64,000 nt of DNA, from the NCBI GenBank assembly GCA_019119165.1, contig DWXO01000077.1:27894-91893 (forward strand). The letters are read 5' to 3'. Under the pieces are notes generated by a model that was not told where the DNA came from, did not search any database, and saw nothing but the letters and a program-made list of their open reading frames with translations. Shown piece after piece: positions 48,989 to 58,532 of this stretch (within the stretch, counting starts at the first letter, position 1; each line of letters opens with the position of its first letter). The stretch is from Candidatus Flavonifractor intestinigallinarum (GTDB lineage Bacteria > Bacillota > Clostridia > Oscillospirales > Oscillospiraceae). The position numbers and the translations under genes are program-made.

Positions 48989-51900
48989 TCAGCTCAAGTC
49001 GCTTTTCAGCTCGATGACAGGCAGGGACACCTGGTCCTCGTCGTCGCCGCCGTCGGGGAAGCTGATCCACAGAGTCTGGCTGGTCAGACGCTTGCTGGAA
49101 GCGTCGTTGGGGTCGTCGGTGCGGTAGAAGTTGGCCCGGATCTCCAGGGGATAGGGGTCGGTGACGCCGTCCTGGGCGTTGAGGGCGGCCTCATCCTCCA
49201 GGTTGGGCACGAAGATGAAGAAGCCGTCGCTGGTGTCGCTGACCGCCCCGTCCTCGGGGATCTCCACCAGCAGATAGACCTCGCCGGACATGGTCCGCTC
49301 AATGGTGGTTACCTCACCGGCCTCTGGGGTGGTGCTGTACCGGGCCTGGATCTCCACATAGTTGTACACGGGGTCGCCCCGGTAAGTGCCCAGGATCACC
49401 AGGGTACCGGCGGGAATGTCGCCATAGGCGTCCTTGAGGATGCCCACGGTGGCGCCCTCATAGAAGTCCACCCGGTCGCCGGGGTAGTCCAGCAGGGCCA
49501 GGTCGGCGTCGGCGGGGATGCCGGTGATCTCCACCACGGCGGCGTCATAGGTCCAGATGCGGGTGTCCTCGGGGCCCACGCCGGGCTTGTTGAAGTAGGC
49601 CACCACAGTGTCGCCGGACAGAGTGCCGGTCTTGGCGGTGGTCCACCCCTCCGTACCGGCGTCAGCCTTCACCTTCACGGTGTAGCTGCCGGACAGGTCG
49701 GCGCCGGTTACCTTGATGCCGGTGACGGGGACGGCCGCGCCGCCCTTCATGGCGATGGTGATGGTGCCGTCCTCGGCCCGGGTCAGGGTGTACAGGTCGG
49801 CGCTGATGGTCTTGTCATAGGCCACCCGGACCTCGTTGCTCTGGGCGGCGGTCCCCAGGTTGCCCAGCTTGTCCACGGGCACCACGGTGTAGGTGTAGGC
49901 CAGGTTGTTGGCCGCCCCCAGGTCGTCCACATAGGTGGTCTCGGTGGTGAAAGCGATGGGAGTGCCGTTGCGGCGGATCTCATAGCCCAGAATGTTGGCG
50001 CTGTCGGTGTGGCTGATGGTCAGGGTCACCTTGGAGTCGCTGACGGCGGCGGTGACGGCGGCGGTACCCTCGGCGGCGCTGCCGTTCTGGAGCCGGTAGG
50101 TGCGGGAGGCGTCGTTCAGGTACCAGATGGCCCGCTCCTCGGCGGGGTAGGCGCTGAGGATGTCCTTCACGCCGTTGCTGAGGGTCATGCCCCAGCGGGT
50201 AAAGAACTCGGTCAGGTTGCGGTCGGCCACCTGGGAGGCGATGAGGGCCACCCGCTCGTCGTAGGAGTAGCCGCTGTAGGCGCCCGACTTCCAGGCCTGG
50301 AAGAAGGCGTTGTAGAAGGCCAGAGGCTGGCCGGCCCCGTCATAGGCCAGGTGGAGCTGCCAGTACATACCCAGCTGAACAAACACGTTGTTGGCGGCGC
50401 CGGGGCGGCCCTGGGCCACCTTGTCGAAGATCTGCTCCCAGCGCCCGTCCTCGGTGAGGCGGGTATGCACGGTCATGGCGGAGCCGTCCCAGGCCTGGAG
50501 GGCCAGGGAGTAGATGTTGTTGGTACACTCGGCCCGGCCCAGCTTGTCCATGTTGTGGCCGATCTCGTGGGCGATGCCCCAGCCGAACAGGCCGTTGGCC
50601 TGACCGGCGCCGGTGGCGGAAGTGGGCTTGCCCTGGACCAGGGCGGCGGTGGAGCCGTACTCCACGCCCACATGGTTGCCGGCGGCGTACATGAAGGCGC
50701 CGGCGAACATACGCATATAGCGGATGTTCTGGCGGGTGGTCATGGGATAGGTGTAGCCGGACAGGGCGGCGTCGGAGTGGATGATGCCCTGGACCTTGTT
50801 GGCGATGAAGAGCTCCTCCTCCCAGGCCAGCACGTTCTGGTACATGGCTTCCACCATGGCATCCTCATCGTTGCCCACGCCCTTGAGGCCGGAGAGGGCC
50901 TGGTCGGCGGGGAGGGAGAGGAGCACGCTGGGGGTGGAGATCTCGGCGGCGTTGCGGATGTCGGTGGTCAGCTTGGCGCCGGACAGGCCGGACACATAGG
51001 CCTCCAGATCCTGGACATAGGTCCGGATGGCGTCCTTGCGGGCGGATTCGCTCATGGTATACCAGCCGGACAGCTCCAGCACAGGCATGGCGTACACGCT
51101 GCTGTCCCCGCGGACCTGGAGCTTGATCTGCTGGGGATGGCTGCCGCTGTAGGTCAGGTAGAGCACGCCGCCCCGGGTGTCGGTGAGGGAGCCGATCTTC
51201 TCCACGGTGATGTAGTTGCGGCCGTTCTTCAGGGCCACGGGCGTGCCCTTCCACACGCCGGACTCGCCGTAGAACTGGGTGGGCACCACATAGACGGTGG
51301 CGTCGTCGGGCAGCTCGGCGTAGATGGCCACGGTGGAGCCCGCCCGGGCGGTGACCCCCAGGGGCTGCAGGTCGCTGGCGCTCTGGCCGAAGGCCTGATC
51401 GGCGGCGGTGCTGCGGCTCTGGAAGTCCTGCTTCACCACGCCCAGGGCGCTGTCGTTCTTGTCCAGCAGGGCCTGAGCCAGATTGAGCTCGTCCTGCAGC
51501 CGGGCCAGATCCAGATAGAAGCTGCCCAGGGCGTTGAGCCGATCCTTCAGGGCGGTGATATCGGCCTGCTGTACGCTGCTCTTCAGGGCGGTGAAGGTGC
51601 CGTCGGTGAAGAGGGCGGCGATGTCCTCGGAGAGGGTGTCGCTCTCATAGAAAGCGATCTCGGAGATGCTCACCCGGGGGCCGCCGGTCTTTTCGCCCAG
51701 AGCCAGGGTAAGGCTCTTGACGCCCTCGGTCTCGGGGAAGGAGAAGATGTAGTAATCGCTGCCGGTGATGTTCACGCCGTCCCGGTAATAGGTGGCCAGC
51801 ACCTGGCCGTCCTCCCCCTTCAGGGTGACGGTGTAGTTGGCAATGCGGTTTTTGTAGGCGCTGTCCAGATAGGGCACCACCAACACATAGTTCATGCTGT

Positions 51901-53794
51901 GGGTATCGGCAAAGGTATAGGTGATGCTGCTGTTGTACCAGTAGTTGTTGGCGATCCAGTAGGTGTTGGGGTCGCCGTCGGTCAGGTCGGTCTTGACGTT
52001 GAAGCCGGGGCACATACTCCAGTTCACATTGCTGGGATCGGCCATGACGATGGAGGTGATCTGGCTGTTGTCGATCCGGTTGGTCTCGGGGAGGGCGGGC
52101 ATCTCAAAGCCCTCCTTCTTGGGCGTGCCGGAGGCAGTGGCGGAGAAGGGGCCGGTGCCGTGGAGGTTGCCCGCCTTCACCGCCACCTCATAGACGGTGT
52201 CGTTGGTCAGCCCGGTGATGACGGCGCTGGTGGCGGTGGTGTCGCCGCCCCAGACGATGAATTCCGACGCGCCCTGCTCCCGGTAGTACACCTGGTAATA
52301 GGTGGCGTCCTTGGTGCTGCCCCAGTTCAGCCGCAGCGCGCCGTCGGCGGGCTCCACCGTCAGGTTGGAGGGCGCGCCGGGGACGCTGGCGGGCAGGGGG
52401 GTGGCGGAGAGAATGGCGGAGGGGGTGCCGCTCCAGTCGCCGCTGACGGCGGTGACCTGGAAGTAATAGGTGGTGTTGTTCTTCAGGTCGGAGAGGGTGA
52501 TGCGGTTGGTGCCCGCTCCGGCGCTGCTGCTCAGGGCGTTCTTGCTGGTGCCGTAGTTCACGGTGTAGCCGGTGACGTTGGGCAGGCTGTCCCACACCAG
52601 GGTAACTTCCCCGTCGCCCACGGTGGCGGCCAGGCCCTTGACCTGGGTATCCGCCGCGGCGTCCTCGGACACGATGTCCTTGAGGAACTCGATCTGGGTG
52701 ACGGTGGCGTACTCCGGCTTCTCACCGGCCTGGCCCTCCACCCGGGTAACGGTGATGGTGACCTTCTTGACCGGCACCTTTTTGCCCAGATCGATGGTCA
52801 CCACGTTCTGACCGGCCACCCGGCCCATGGCGTGGACCCCTTCGGGGGCGGAGATGTCAAAGGGAAGGGTGAGGATCTCCCCGTCCTCGGTCTCCACAAC
52901 GGCGGTACCGGCCTGGATGGCGCCGTCCACGCTGGGGGAGGAGATGGCAATCTCGCTCATGGTGACGGCGTCCTCAAAGGCGATGGGGATGGACAGCTCC
53001 TCGGCCTCCTGGGCGGGCTTGAGGGTGACGGCGGTCTCCCCGGTGAACAGGTCTGCCGCGGAACCCTCGGTGAAGGTCACGGCGCTCTCGTCCACGGCGG
53101 GGGACACGATGGCGGTGGTGGACAGGATGCGGGGCTCGGCCTCCAGATCCATCATCTTGTTGACATAAGACAGGTCGGTCACGTCCACTACCCCGTCGCC
53201 GTTGAGGTCGTAGGTGTCCAGGGCGCTTGTCTTGCCCAGCTGCTCGTCCAGGGCGGCCCGGTCGGCGCTGGTCACCGCGCCGTCGCCGGTCACGTCGCCC
53301 AGGGAGAAGGAGCCGTCGGCGGTGCTCATCAGCACGTGCTGGGAGTAGTCCCGGAGGGTCACCGGGGTGGCGCAGGAGGCGTAGCCCGTGCCGGTGACCG
53401 TCATGGTGTACTCGCCCACGGGCAGGCCGGAGACGACGGCGGTATAGGCGCCCAGCTGCTGCTCGGTGGTCAGGGGAGCGCCCTGGGTGTTCAGGGCCTC
53501 CGTGGTGACGGACAGGCCGTCGGCGCCGGTGGCGGAACCGTCTTTCAGGGAGACGGTGATGTTCTTGTCGCTGCCCGTCAGGGTGAGCCGGATGTCCCGG
53601 CTCTTCACCTCATCCGCCCGCTGGGGCAGATCGAAGCTCAGGGTAAGGGCAATGGAGCCTGTGGCAGTCTGCTCCGTACGGAGGGTAAGGCTCTCCTGGG
53701 GGCTGGCCGCAGCGGCAGCTGGAAGCCAGGCAGTACAGGGACCTACCATCATAGCCAGACTGAGCAGGCCGGAGATGACGCGACGTGGATGCAT
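48989..53794 (-). CDS. Secreted M60-like (enhancin/mucinase) metallopeptidase with dockerin, FN3 and discoidin domains
   Basis: 1601 residues from ATG 53794 (AAGGAAGG lies 12 bases upstream; a TTG three bases earlier is possible). A signal peptide (about 1-30) precedes a dockerin (about 160-218) with two Ca-binding loops, GDVTGDGAVTSAD and DLNGDGVVDVTD. FN3 domains lie at about 385-467 and 468-560 and a discoidin-like domain at 572-723. The M60 domain (about 800-1190) has the zinc motif H1076-E-I-G-H1080 in AHEIGHNMD. A further FN3-like domain and beta-rich tail follow. M60 enzymes cut mucin-type O-glycoproteins. It lacks SLH or sortase signals, so surface display would need the dockerin. Confidence 0.92.
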   Translation of the reverse strand: MHPRRVISGLLSLAMMVGPCTAWLPAAAAASPQESLTLRTEQTATGSIALTLSFDLPQRADEVKSRDIRLTLTGSDKNITVSLKDGSATGADGLSVTTEALNTQGAPLTTEQQLGAYTAVVSGLPVGEYTMTVTGTGYASCATPVTLRDYSQHVLMSTADGSFSLGDVTGDGAVTSADRAALDEQLGKTSALDTYDLNGDGVVDVTDLSYVNKMMDLEAEPRILSTTAIVSPAVDESAVTFTEGSAADLFTGETAVTLKPAQEAEELSIPIAFEDAVTMSEIAISSPSVDGAIQAGTAVVETEDGEILTLPFDISAPEGVHAMGRVAGQNVVTIDLGKKVPVKKVTITVTRVEGQAGEKPEYATVTQIEFLKDIVSEDAAADTQVKGLAATVGDGEVTLVWDSLPNVTGYTVNYGTSKNALSSSAGAGTNRITLSDLKNNTTYYFQVTAVSGDWSGTPSAILSATPLPASVPGAPSNLTVEPADGALRLNWGSTKDATYYQVYYREQGASEFIVWGGDTTATSAVITGLTNDTVYEVAVKAGNLHGTGPFSATASGTPKKEGFEMPALPETNRIDNSQITSIVMADPSNVNWSMCPGFNVKTDLTDGDPNTYWIANNYWYNSSITYTFADTHSMNYVLVVPYLDSAYKNRIANYTVTLKGEDGQVLATYYRDGVNITGSDYYIFSFPETEGVKSLTLALGEKTGGPRVSISEIAFYESDTLSEDIAALFTDGTFTALKSSVQQADITALKDRLNALGSFYLDLARLQDELNLAQALLDKNDSALGVVKQDFQSRSTAADQAFGQSASDLQPLGVTARAGSTVAIYAELPDDATVYVVPTQFYGESGVWKGTPVALKNGRNYITVEKIGSLTDTRGGVLYLTYSGSHPQQIKLQVRGDSSVYAMPVLELSGWYTMSESARKDAIRTYVQDLEAYVSGLSGAKLTTDIRNAAEISTPSVLLSLPADQALSGLKGVGNDEDAMVEAMYQNVLAWEEELFIANKVQGIIHSDAALSGYTYPMTTRQNIRYMRMFAGAFMYAAGNHVGVEYGSTAALVQGKPTSATGAGQANGLFGWGIAHEIGHNMDKLGRAECTNNIYSLALQAWDGSAMTVHTRLTEDGRWEQIFDKVAQGRPGAANNVFVQLGMYWQLHLAYDGAGQPLAFYNAFFQAWKSGAYSGYSYDERVALIASQVADRNLTEFFTRWGMTLSNGVKDILSAYPAEERAIWYLNDASRTYRLQNGSAAEGTAAVTAAVSDSKVTLTISHTDSANILGYEIRRNGTPIAFTTETTYVDDLGAANNLAYTYTVVPVDKLGNLGTAAQSNEVRVAYDKTISADLYTLTRAEDGTITIAMKGGAAVPVTGIKVTGADLSGSYTVKVKADAGTEGWTTAKTGTLSGDTVVAYFNKPGVGPEDTRIWTYDAAVVEITGIPADADLALLDYPGDRVDFYEGATVGILKDAYGDIPAGTLVILGTYRGDPVYNYVEIQARYSTTPEAGEVTTIERTMSGEVYLLVEIPEDGAVSDTSDGFFIFVPNLEDEAALNAQDGVTDPYPLEIRANFYRTDDPNDASSKRLTSQTLWISFPDGGDDEDQVSLPVIELKSDLS

Positions 53795-53902
53795 CAAAGT
53801 GGTCAACCTTCCTTTCTTATGGTACAGATCATAATAAGCGTCAGGTACAATAAAGAACCGAATGATTATATGGAACCGGTCATTTATTGACATAACGCGG
53901 AA

Positions 53903-53931
53903 ATTATACCCGAAGGCACCCCCTTCTTCAA
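53903..53931 (-). promoter_or_regulatory. Sigma-A promoter of the M60/SLH operon
   Basis: On the minus strand TTGAAG (53931-53926) and a consensus TATAAT (53908-53903) are separated by 17 bp. The predicted leader to ATG 53794 is about 100 nt. Confidence 0.8.
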
Positions 53932-54068
53932 GGGTAAAATGGAAATTGGAAGATCTTTGTCAGACCCGGTAAAAAAGAACTGTAAACCTACTTGTTTTAT
54001 ATGATTTTGCGCAAAGAAAAGAACGGCTGCCACGGGGGAGGGGGCGTCTCTTTGGCAGGAAAGGGATG

Positions 54069-54110
54069 ATGAAATTTCATACTTTTCTTTTTTCTAAAAG
54101 CTTTTATACT
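54069..54110 (+). promoter_or_regulatory. Palindrome and weak promoter of the ABC operon
   Basis: ATGAAATTTCAT (54069-54080) is a perfect 12-bp palindrome just upstream of the -35 position. A TATACT -10 lies at 54105-54110 with only a poor -35 (TTTTCT, 54083-54088). The arrangement fits regulation by a DNA-binding protein at the palindrome. Confidence 0.4.
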
Positions 54111-54185
54111 AGTGTTATCCTAAGTGCGGGGCTGCTTGTGCCAACCTTGCGTACATCGGATCAATCGTAAGAAGGAGCGAAGAGA

Positions 54186-54971
54186 ATGGAACAGAAGAAG
54201 AAGTCCCTTGCCAGTCGGATTCCATCAAAGGTCTGGCTGCTCATCTCTTTTGCGGTGGCCATGCTGGTTTGGTACATCATGTCCATCATTCCCCAGACGT
54301 CCCGGGCTTTCCCCAACGTGGTGGTGACCATTCAGGGTCTCATGACCATGGTGGATCGCGGCGTGTTCTGGCAGGACCTGAGCAGCAGCTTGATCTCCGT
54401 GGCAATGGGTTACGCCATCGGTTTTGTCATCGCCCTGCCCGTGGCCATCCTGATGGCCTGGTATGTGCCGGTGCGCAACATCCTGGAGCCCTGGATTCAG
54501 TTCATCCGTAACATCCCCCCTCTGGCCTATGTGCCTCTAATCGTCATCTGCGCCGGCGTGGGCCGGCTGCCCCAGGTGATCGTGATCACCATCGCCTGCT
54601 TCCTCATCATGTGCGTGACCATCTATCAGGGCGTGATCAACGTGGATGAGACCCTCATCAAGGCCGCCCGGGTGCTGGGCGCCACCGACCGGGACATCTT
54701 CGTTCGGGTCATTACCCCCGCCACCCTGCCCTTCATCCTCACCGCTGTCCGGCTGGGTGCTTCCGTTGCTCTGACCACCCTGATCGCAGCCGAATCCACC
54801 GGCGCTATGGCCGGCCTGGGTATGCGCATCCGGTCTCTGAACAACACCTTTGACGCGGCCCCCATGCTGGCCTACGTCATCATCATCGGCATCATCGGTA
54901 TCACTCTTGAAAAAATCATCAAATTCTTGGAAAGGAAGCTGACGGGATGGCAGGAGAAGAGAGAAATCTGA
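54186..54971 (+). CDS. ABC transporter permease, SsuC/TauC type
   Basis: 261 residues with about six membrane helices. The cytoplasmic coupling region EAA motif is in AARVLGATDRDIFVRVITPATLPFI. The family imports sulfonates, taurine, nitrate or pyrimidine-like compounds with an SsuA/NMT1-type binding protein. The ligand cannot be told from the sequence. Its end overlaps the ATPase gene by 25 bp. Confidence 0.9.
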   Translation: MEQKKKSLASRIPSKVWLLISFAVAMLVWYIMSIIPQTSRAFPNVVVTIQGLMTMVDRGVFWQDLSSSLISVAMGYAIGFVIALPVAILMAWYVPVRNILEPWIQFIRNIPPLAYVPLIVICAGVGRLPQVIVITIACFLIMCVTIYQGVINVDETLIKAARVLGATDRDIFVRVITPATLPFILTAVRLGASVALTTLIAAESTGAMAGLGMRIRSLNNTFDAAPMLAYVIIIGIIGITLEKIIKFLERKLTGWQEKREI

Positions 54972-55738
54972 TCGTCAAGATCGATAACGTCCGCAAGGTA
55001 TACAATACCCGCAACGGCGAGATGGTAGCCCTGAACGGGGTGGACCTGGACATCTATGAGAACGAATTTATCTGCGTGGTAGGCCCCTCCGGCTGCGGTA
55101 AGTCTACCCTGCTCAACATCATCGCCGGCCTCCACGAGGCCACTTCCGGCGCTGTCTACTGCAAAGGCAAGAAGGTCACCGGCACCGGCACCGAGCGCGG
55201 CGTGGTCTTCCAGCAGTACGCCCTGTTCCCCTGGCTCACCGTGAAGAAGAACGTCATGTTCGCTCTGGAGATGAAGGGCATCAAGGGCAAAGAGGCCGAG
55301 GATCTGGCCATGAAGTACCTGGAGAAGGTGGATCTGACCAAGTTTGCCGACCACTATCCCAAGGAGCTGTCCGGCGGCATGAAGCAGCGCGTGGCCATCG
55401 CCCGCGCCTACGCCGCCGACCCCGAGGTGCTGCTGATGGACGAGCCCTTCGGCGCCCTGGATGCTCAGACCCGTACCCAGCTGCAGACCGAGCTGCTGGA
55501 GACCTGGGAGAAGGACCGCAAGACCTGCTTCTTCATCACCCACGATGTGGAAGAGGCTATTATCCTGGCTCAGAAGGTCATTATCATGTCCGCACGGCCC
55601 GGCCGCATTAAGTCCATCATCAACATCGACATCCCCTATCCCCGTACTCAGGAGACCAAGATGTCCCCCCGTTTTCTGGAACTGAAGAACGAGATCTGGA
55701 GCCAGGTCTACCAGGAGTACCTGGAGGTCCGCAAGTAA
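54947..55738 (+). CDS. ABC transporter ATP-binding protein, SsuB/TauB type
   Basis: 263 residues. Walker A is GPSGCGKST, the Q-loop is VFQQYALFPWL, the signature LSGGMKQR and Walker B VLLMDEPFGALD, with the switch histidine in FFITHDVEEAI. These are those of the nitrate/sulfonate/taurine importer ATPases. GGAAAGGA lies 11 bases before the ATG. A binding protein gene follows after 70 bases. Confidence 0.93.
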   Translation: MAGEERNLIVKIDNVRKVYNTRNGEMVALNGVDLDIYENEFICVVGPSGCGKSTLLNIIAGLHEATSGAVYCKGKKVTGTGTERGVVFQQYALFPWLTVKKNVMFALEMKGIKGKEAEDLAMKYLEKVDLTKFADHYPKELSGGMKQRVAIARAYAADPEVLLMDEPFGALDAQTRTQLQTELLETWEKDRKTCFFITHDVEEAIILAQKVIIMSARPGRIKSIINIDIPYPRTQETKMSPRFLELKNEIWSQVYQEYLEVRK

Positions 55739-55808
55739 TCGGGTTGGAACGGCACAGGCCGTTGCAATAGAGGAAAAAACCCCAAATAATCAATAGGAGG
55801 AAATGAAC

Positions 55809-56858
55809 GTGAAGAAGTTTCTTGCCATGCTCCTGACCGTGGCCATGCTGGGCGGCGCTCTGGCTGCCTGCGGCGGCGGCGAAACCACCAGCACCCCCTC
55901 CGGCAACACCGGCACTCCCGCCGGAAACTCCGAGACCCCCACTGTTGAGACTGTTAACATCAACGTGGGCTATATGCCCAACTACGGCGGCCTGTGGAGC
56001 CTGATGACCGCCAAGGAGAAGGGCTTCTTTGAGGAAGAGGGCCTGAACGTCACCCTGACCCAGTTCGAGGACGGCCCCACCATCATCGCCGCCATGGAGA
56101 ACGGCTCCGTGAACTTCGGCTACATCGGCCAGGGCGCTCATAAGCTGTGCGTCCAGGGCAACGCCACCATCATCGCTCTGTCCCACATCTCCAACGGCGA
56201 CGCCCTCATCGGCGGCCCTGGCATCAGCACCGTGGAGGACCTGAAGGGTAAGGTCGTGGCCTACTCCTCCGGCACCTCCAGCGAGGACATCCTGCGCAAC
56301 GCTCTAACTGCTCACAACATGACCATGGATGACATCCAGGCCATGGATATGGATGCTCCCTCCATCGTGACCGCTATGATGTCCGGCGGCGTGGACGCCT
56401 GCGCCACCTGGTCCCCCAACAGCCTGACCATCCTGGAGGGCATGGAGGGCACCACCAAGCTGGCCGACAACATGACCTTCTCCGACACCACCGTGTCCCT
56501 GGCCAGCTGGATCGCCACCCCCAAGTACCTGGAAGAGAACCGCGACGTGACCGTTCGCTTTGTCCGCGCTCTGATGAAGGCTATGGATTACGCTGCTGAC
56601 GGCAACTACGAAGAGGTTGCTCAGTGGTGCGCCACTCAGGCCGCTCTGGACTATGACACCATGTACAATCAGCGCGGCGACGCCGACTGGCTCACCGGCA
56701 AGGAAGTGGTGGAAGGCGTGGCCGACGGCACCGTCAAGGGCTACTACGAGCTGCAGCAGAAGAACCTGCTGGACGGCGGCTCCATCACCGAAGAGGATGT
56801 GTGCCCCGTCGAAGATTACGTGGACTTCGATCTGATGACCGAGGCCGGCAACTACTAA
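55809..56858 (+). CDS. ABC transporter substrate-binding lipoprotein, SsuA/NMT1 type (GTG start)
   Basis: 349 residues from GTG 55809, 8 bases after AGGAGG; the upstream ATG at 55803 is only 2 bases from that site. The lipobox is GALAAC with lipidated Cys21. A Thr/Gly-rich linker follows, then a SsuA/NMT1-like domain with INVGYMPNYGGLW at the start. Ligand residues cannot be read directly. It is last in the operon before a terminator, and with the permease and ATPase gives a complete importer. Confidence 0.9.
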   Translation: MKKFLAMLLTVAMLGGALAACGGGETTSTPSGNTGTPAGNSETPTVETVNINVGYMPNYGGLWSLMTAKEKGFFEEEGLNVTLTQFEDGPTIIAAMENGSVNFGYIGQGAHKLCVQGNATIIALSHISNGDALIGGPGISTVEDLKGKVVAYSSGTSSEDILRNALTAHNMTMDDIQAMDMDAPSIVTAMMSGGVDACATWSPNSLTILEGMEGTTKLADNMTFSDTTVSLASWIATPKYLEENRDVTVRFVRALMKAMDYAADGNYEEVAQWCATQAALDYDTMYNQRGDADWLTGKEVVEGVADGTVKGYYELQQKNLLDGGSITEEDVCPVEDYVDFDLMTEAGNY

Positions 56859-56870
56859 TATGACCCCAGG

Positions 56871-56904
56871 AGGGGCGGCGGCGGAATACCGCCGCCGCCC
56901 CTTT
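56871..56904 (+). terminator. Terminator of the ABC operon
   Basis: A perfect 14-bp stem of GGGGCGGCGGCGG type (56871-56884 with 56889-56902) has a 4-nt loop and a short T-run. It lies 12 bases after the binding-protein stop and isolates the ABC operon from the two-component genes. Confidence 0.85.
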
Positions 56905-56921
56905 CCCGCGTAAACAGATTC

Positions 56922-56950
56922 TTTACAAAGCCGGAGTGAGCAGATACAAT
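56922..56950 (+). promoter_or_regulatory. Sigma-A promoter of the two-component genes
   Basis: TTTACA (56922-56927) and TACAAT (56945-56950) are 17 bp apart. The predicted leader to ATG 56985 is about 28 nt and holds GGAGGAGGA. Confidence 0.75.
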
Positions 56951-56984
56951 AGCACCGGAAACCACAACTGGAGGAGGACAAGCT

Positions 56985-58532
56985 ATGCTTCTGTTGTTGG
57001 CCGTGGGGATGCTCATCGGCTCCATTCTGGTGCTGTGCGTCAAAAAGAACCTGGAGTCCCTGCTGCTGGTGGGGCTGTGCCTCAGCCTTACGGTCTATTT
57101 CGTGGGGCTGATGGTCTTTATCGCCAAGAAGGGCGGCCTGTCCCAGGAGGTCATGAACTTCCTGTTTTTCAACCAGAAGATTCGCATCTGGGTGCAGTAC
57201 CGCTTTATTACCCTGGGACAGCTGGGCTATATCGTGGCCCTGGGCCGCTACCTGTTCCCGCTGTTCCTGCTGGAGCTCACCTTCCAGTATTCCATGTTCT
57301 CCGCCCTGCGGAAGGCGCCGCTGGTCTGTAAGCTGGCCCAGGTGCTGCCTGTCGTTTCCCTGGTGCTCTATTACCCCAATGTGTACCGCAGCCTGGTGAT
57401 GAAGGCGCCGGCGGCCAAGGATGTGCTGGTCCAGTTCTCCTATATCTGGATCATGAGCTATGTGGCGCTGGCGGTGGTCCTGCTGGTGGTCGAGTATTTT
57501 TCCACCACCATGCACTTCTCCAGACGAAAGTTTCTCCCCATCGTCATCTCTCTGGTGGCGCTGGCCACCCTGTATGTGATATACTGCGGTCAGGACCCGG
57601 GGCAGATCTACCGGTTCTACAGCTATGACTACACCTGGATCAAGGGCGTGGGCTACCTTCAGTTCGCCCTCAGCGTAGGGGGCTATGTGGTGCTGGTGGT
57701 GGTCAACCTGGTGTGCGGCATTCTGGGCCTGGGCAGTCTGGTGCGCTATACCCAGACCAGCTTTGTGGCCGACCGGGACGAGGTGGTGCTGGAGCGCAAG
57801 TTCGACGTGGCCCGCACGGGGGCGTCGGTCTTTGTCCACAGCATCAAAAACCAGCTGCTGGCCAACCGGGTGCTCTACAAGCGCATCCGGGCGGAGCTGC
57901 AAAAGGAGGAGCCCGACCTGGACAAGGTGCGGGGCTATGCCGACAGCCTGTGCGACAACAACGAGCTGCTCGTCAGCCGCTCGGAGGAGCTTTACCGCAC
58001 GGTCAAGGCCAAATCGGTGCGTCTGGTGCCGGTCAGCCTGGGACGCCTGGAGGAGATTACGGCGGACCGGTTCCACAAGAAGTATCCAGACGGACGGGTG
58101 CGGATGCTGATGGACCGGGACATCCAGGTGCTGGCCGATGAGAACTACCTCAGCGAGGCCCTGTACAACCTGCTTACCAACGCCTGGGAGGCCACCATCG
58201 GATACGAGGAGGCCAGGCCGGTGGAGCTGCTGAGCTACCAGGAGCGGCTGTATACCGTTCTGGAGGTCAAGGACCATGGGCCGGGCATCAAGGCCGAGGA
58301 GTTCAAGCACATCTTCGAGCCCTTCTATTCCAGCAAAAACAGCAATTTCAACTGGGGCATGGGATTGTACCATGTCCGTACCATCGTGCGCAGCCACCTG
58401 GGTTCCCTGCGGGTGGAGAACCGGCCGGAGGGCGGGGCCTCCTTCTTCATTCTGCTGCCTCGCTATGGTACCGCCCAGCCGAGGCAGGGAGGAAAAAAGC
58501 ATGATTCGCATTTTGGTCGCCGAGGACTTTGA
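56985..58532 (+). CDS. Membrane sensor histidine kinase, seven-helix sensor type
   Basis: 515 residues. About seven membrane helices fill 1-255 and form the sensor. The likely phospho-acceptor is His285 in FVHSIKNQLLANRVL, an atypical dimerisation motif nearer the LytS/DcuS style than HisKA. The ATPase half has N-box YNLLTNAWEA, G1 DHGPGI, F-box FEPFYSSK and G2 GMGLYHVR. It overlaps the response-regulator gene by 32 bp. The input signal is unknown; neighbouring import and amino-sugar genes are plausible targets. Confidence 0.88.
   Translation: MLLLLAVGMLIGSILVLCVKKNLESLLLVGLCLSLTVYFVGLMVFIAKKGGLSQEVMNFLFFNQKIRIWVQYRFITLGQLGYIVALGRYLFPLFLLELTFQYSMFSALRKAPLVCKLAQVLPVVSLVLYYPNVYRSLVMKAPAAKDVLVQFSYIWIMSYVALAVVLLVVEYFSTTMHFSRRKFLPIVISLVALATLYVIYCGQDPGQIYRFYSYDYTWIKGVGYLQFALSVGGYVVLVVVNLVCGILGLGSLVRYTQTSFVADRDEVVLERKFDVARTGASVFVHSIKNQLLANRVLYKRIRAELQKEEPDLDKVRGYADSLCDNNELLVSRSEELYRTVKAKSVRLVPVSLGRLEEITADRFHKKYPDGRVRMLMDRDIQVLADENYLSEALYNLLTNAWEATIGYEEARPVELLSYQERLYTVLEVKDHGPGIKAEEFKHIFEPFYSSKNSNFNWGMGLYHVRTIVRSHLGSLRVENRPEGGASFFILLPRYGTAQPRQGGKKHDSHFGRRGL

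Larger units (their letters stand above)
53795..54185. other. Divergent intergenic region between the M60 and ABC operons
   Basis: About 390 bases with no gene. It holds the M60 sigma-A promoter (53903-53931), a 12-bp palindrome (54069-54080) and a weak plus-strand -10 (54105-54110). No thiamine (TPP) riboswitch core was recognised ahead of the importer. The rest shows nothing I can support. Confidence 0.6.

Noticed and set aside
48785..53890. A 1701-codon open frame on the plus strand across the M60 gene
   Set aside because: Its translation is Gly/Val/His-rich without domains, and it opposes a protein with dockerin, FN3 and HEIGH motifs. Codon-phase mirroring explains it.
54111..54185. TPP riboswitch ahead of the NMT1-type importer
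   Set aside because: No CUGAGA core or matching helices in the short leader, so thiamine-precursor uptake is not supported.
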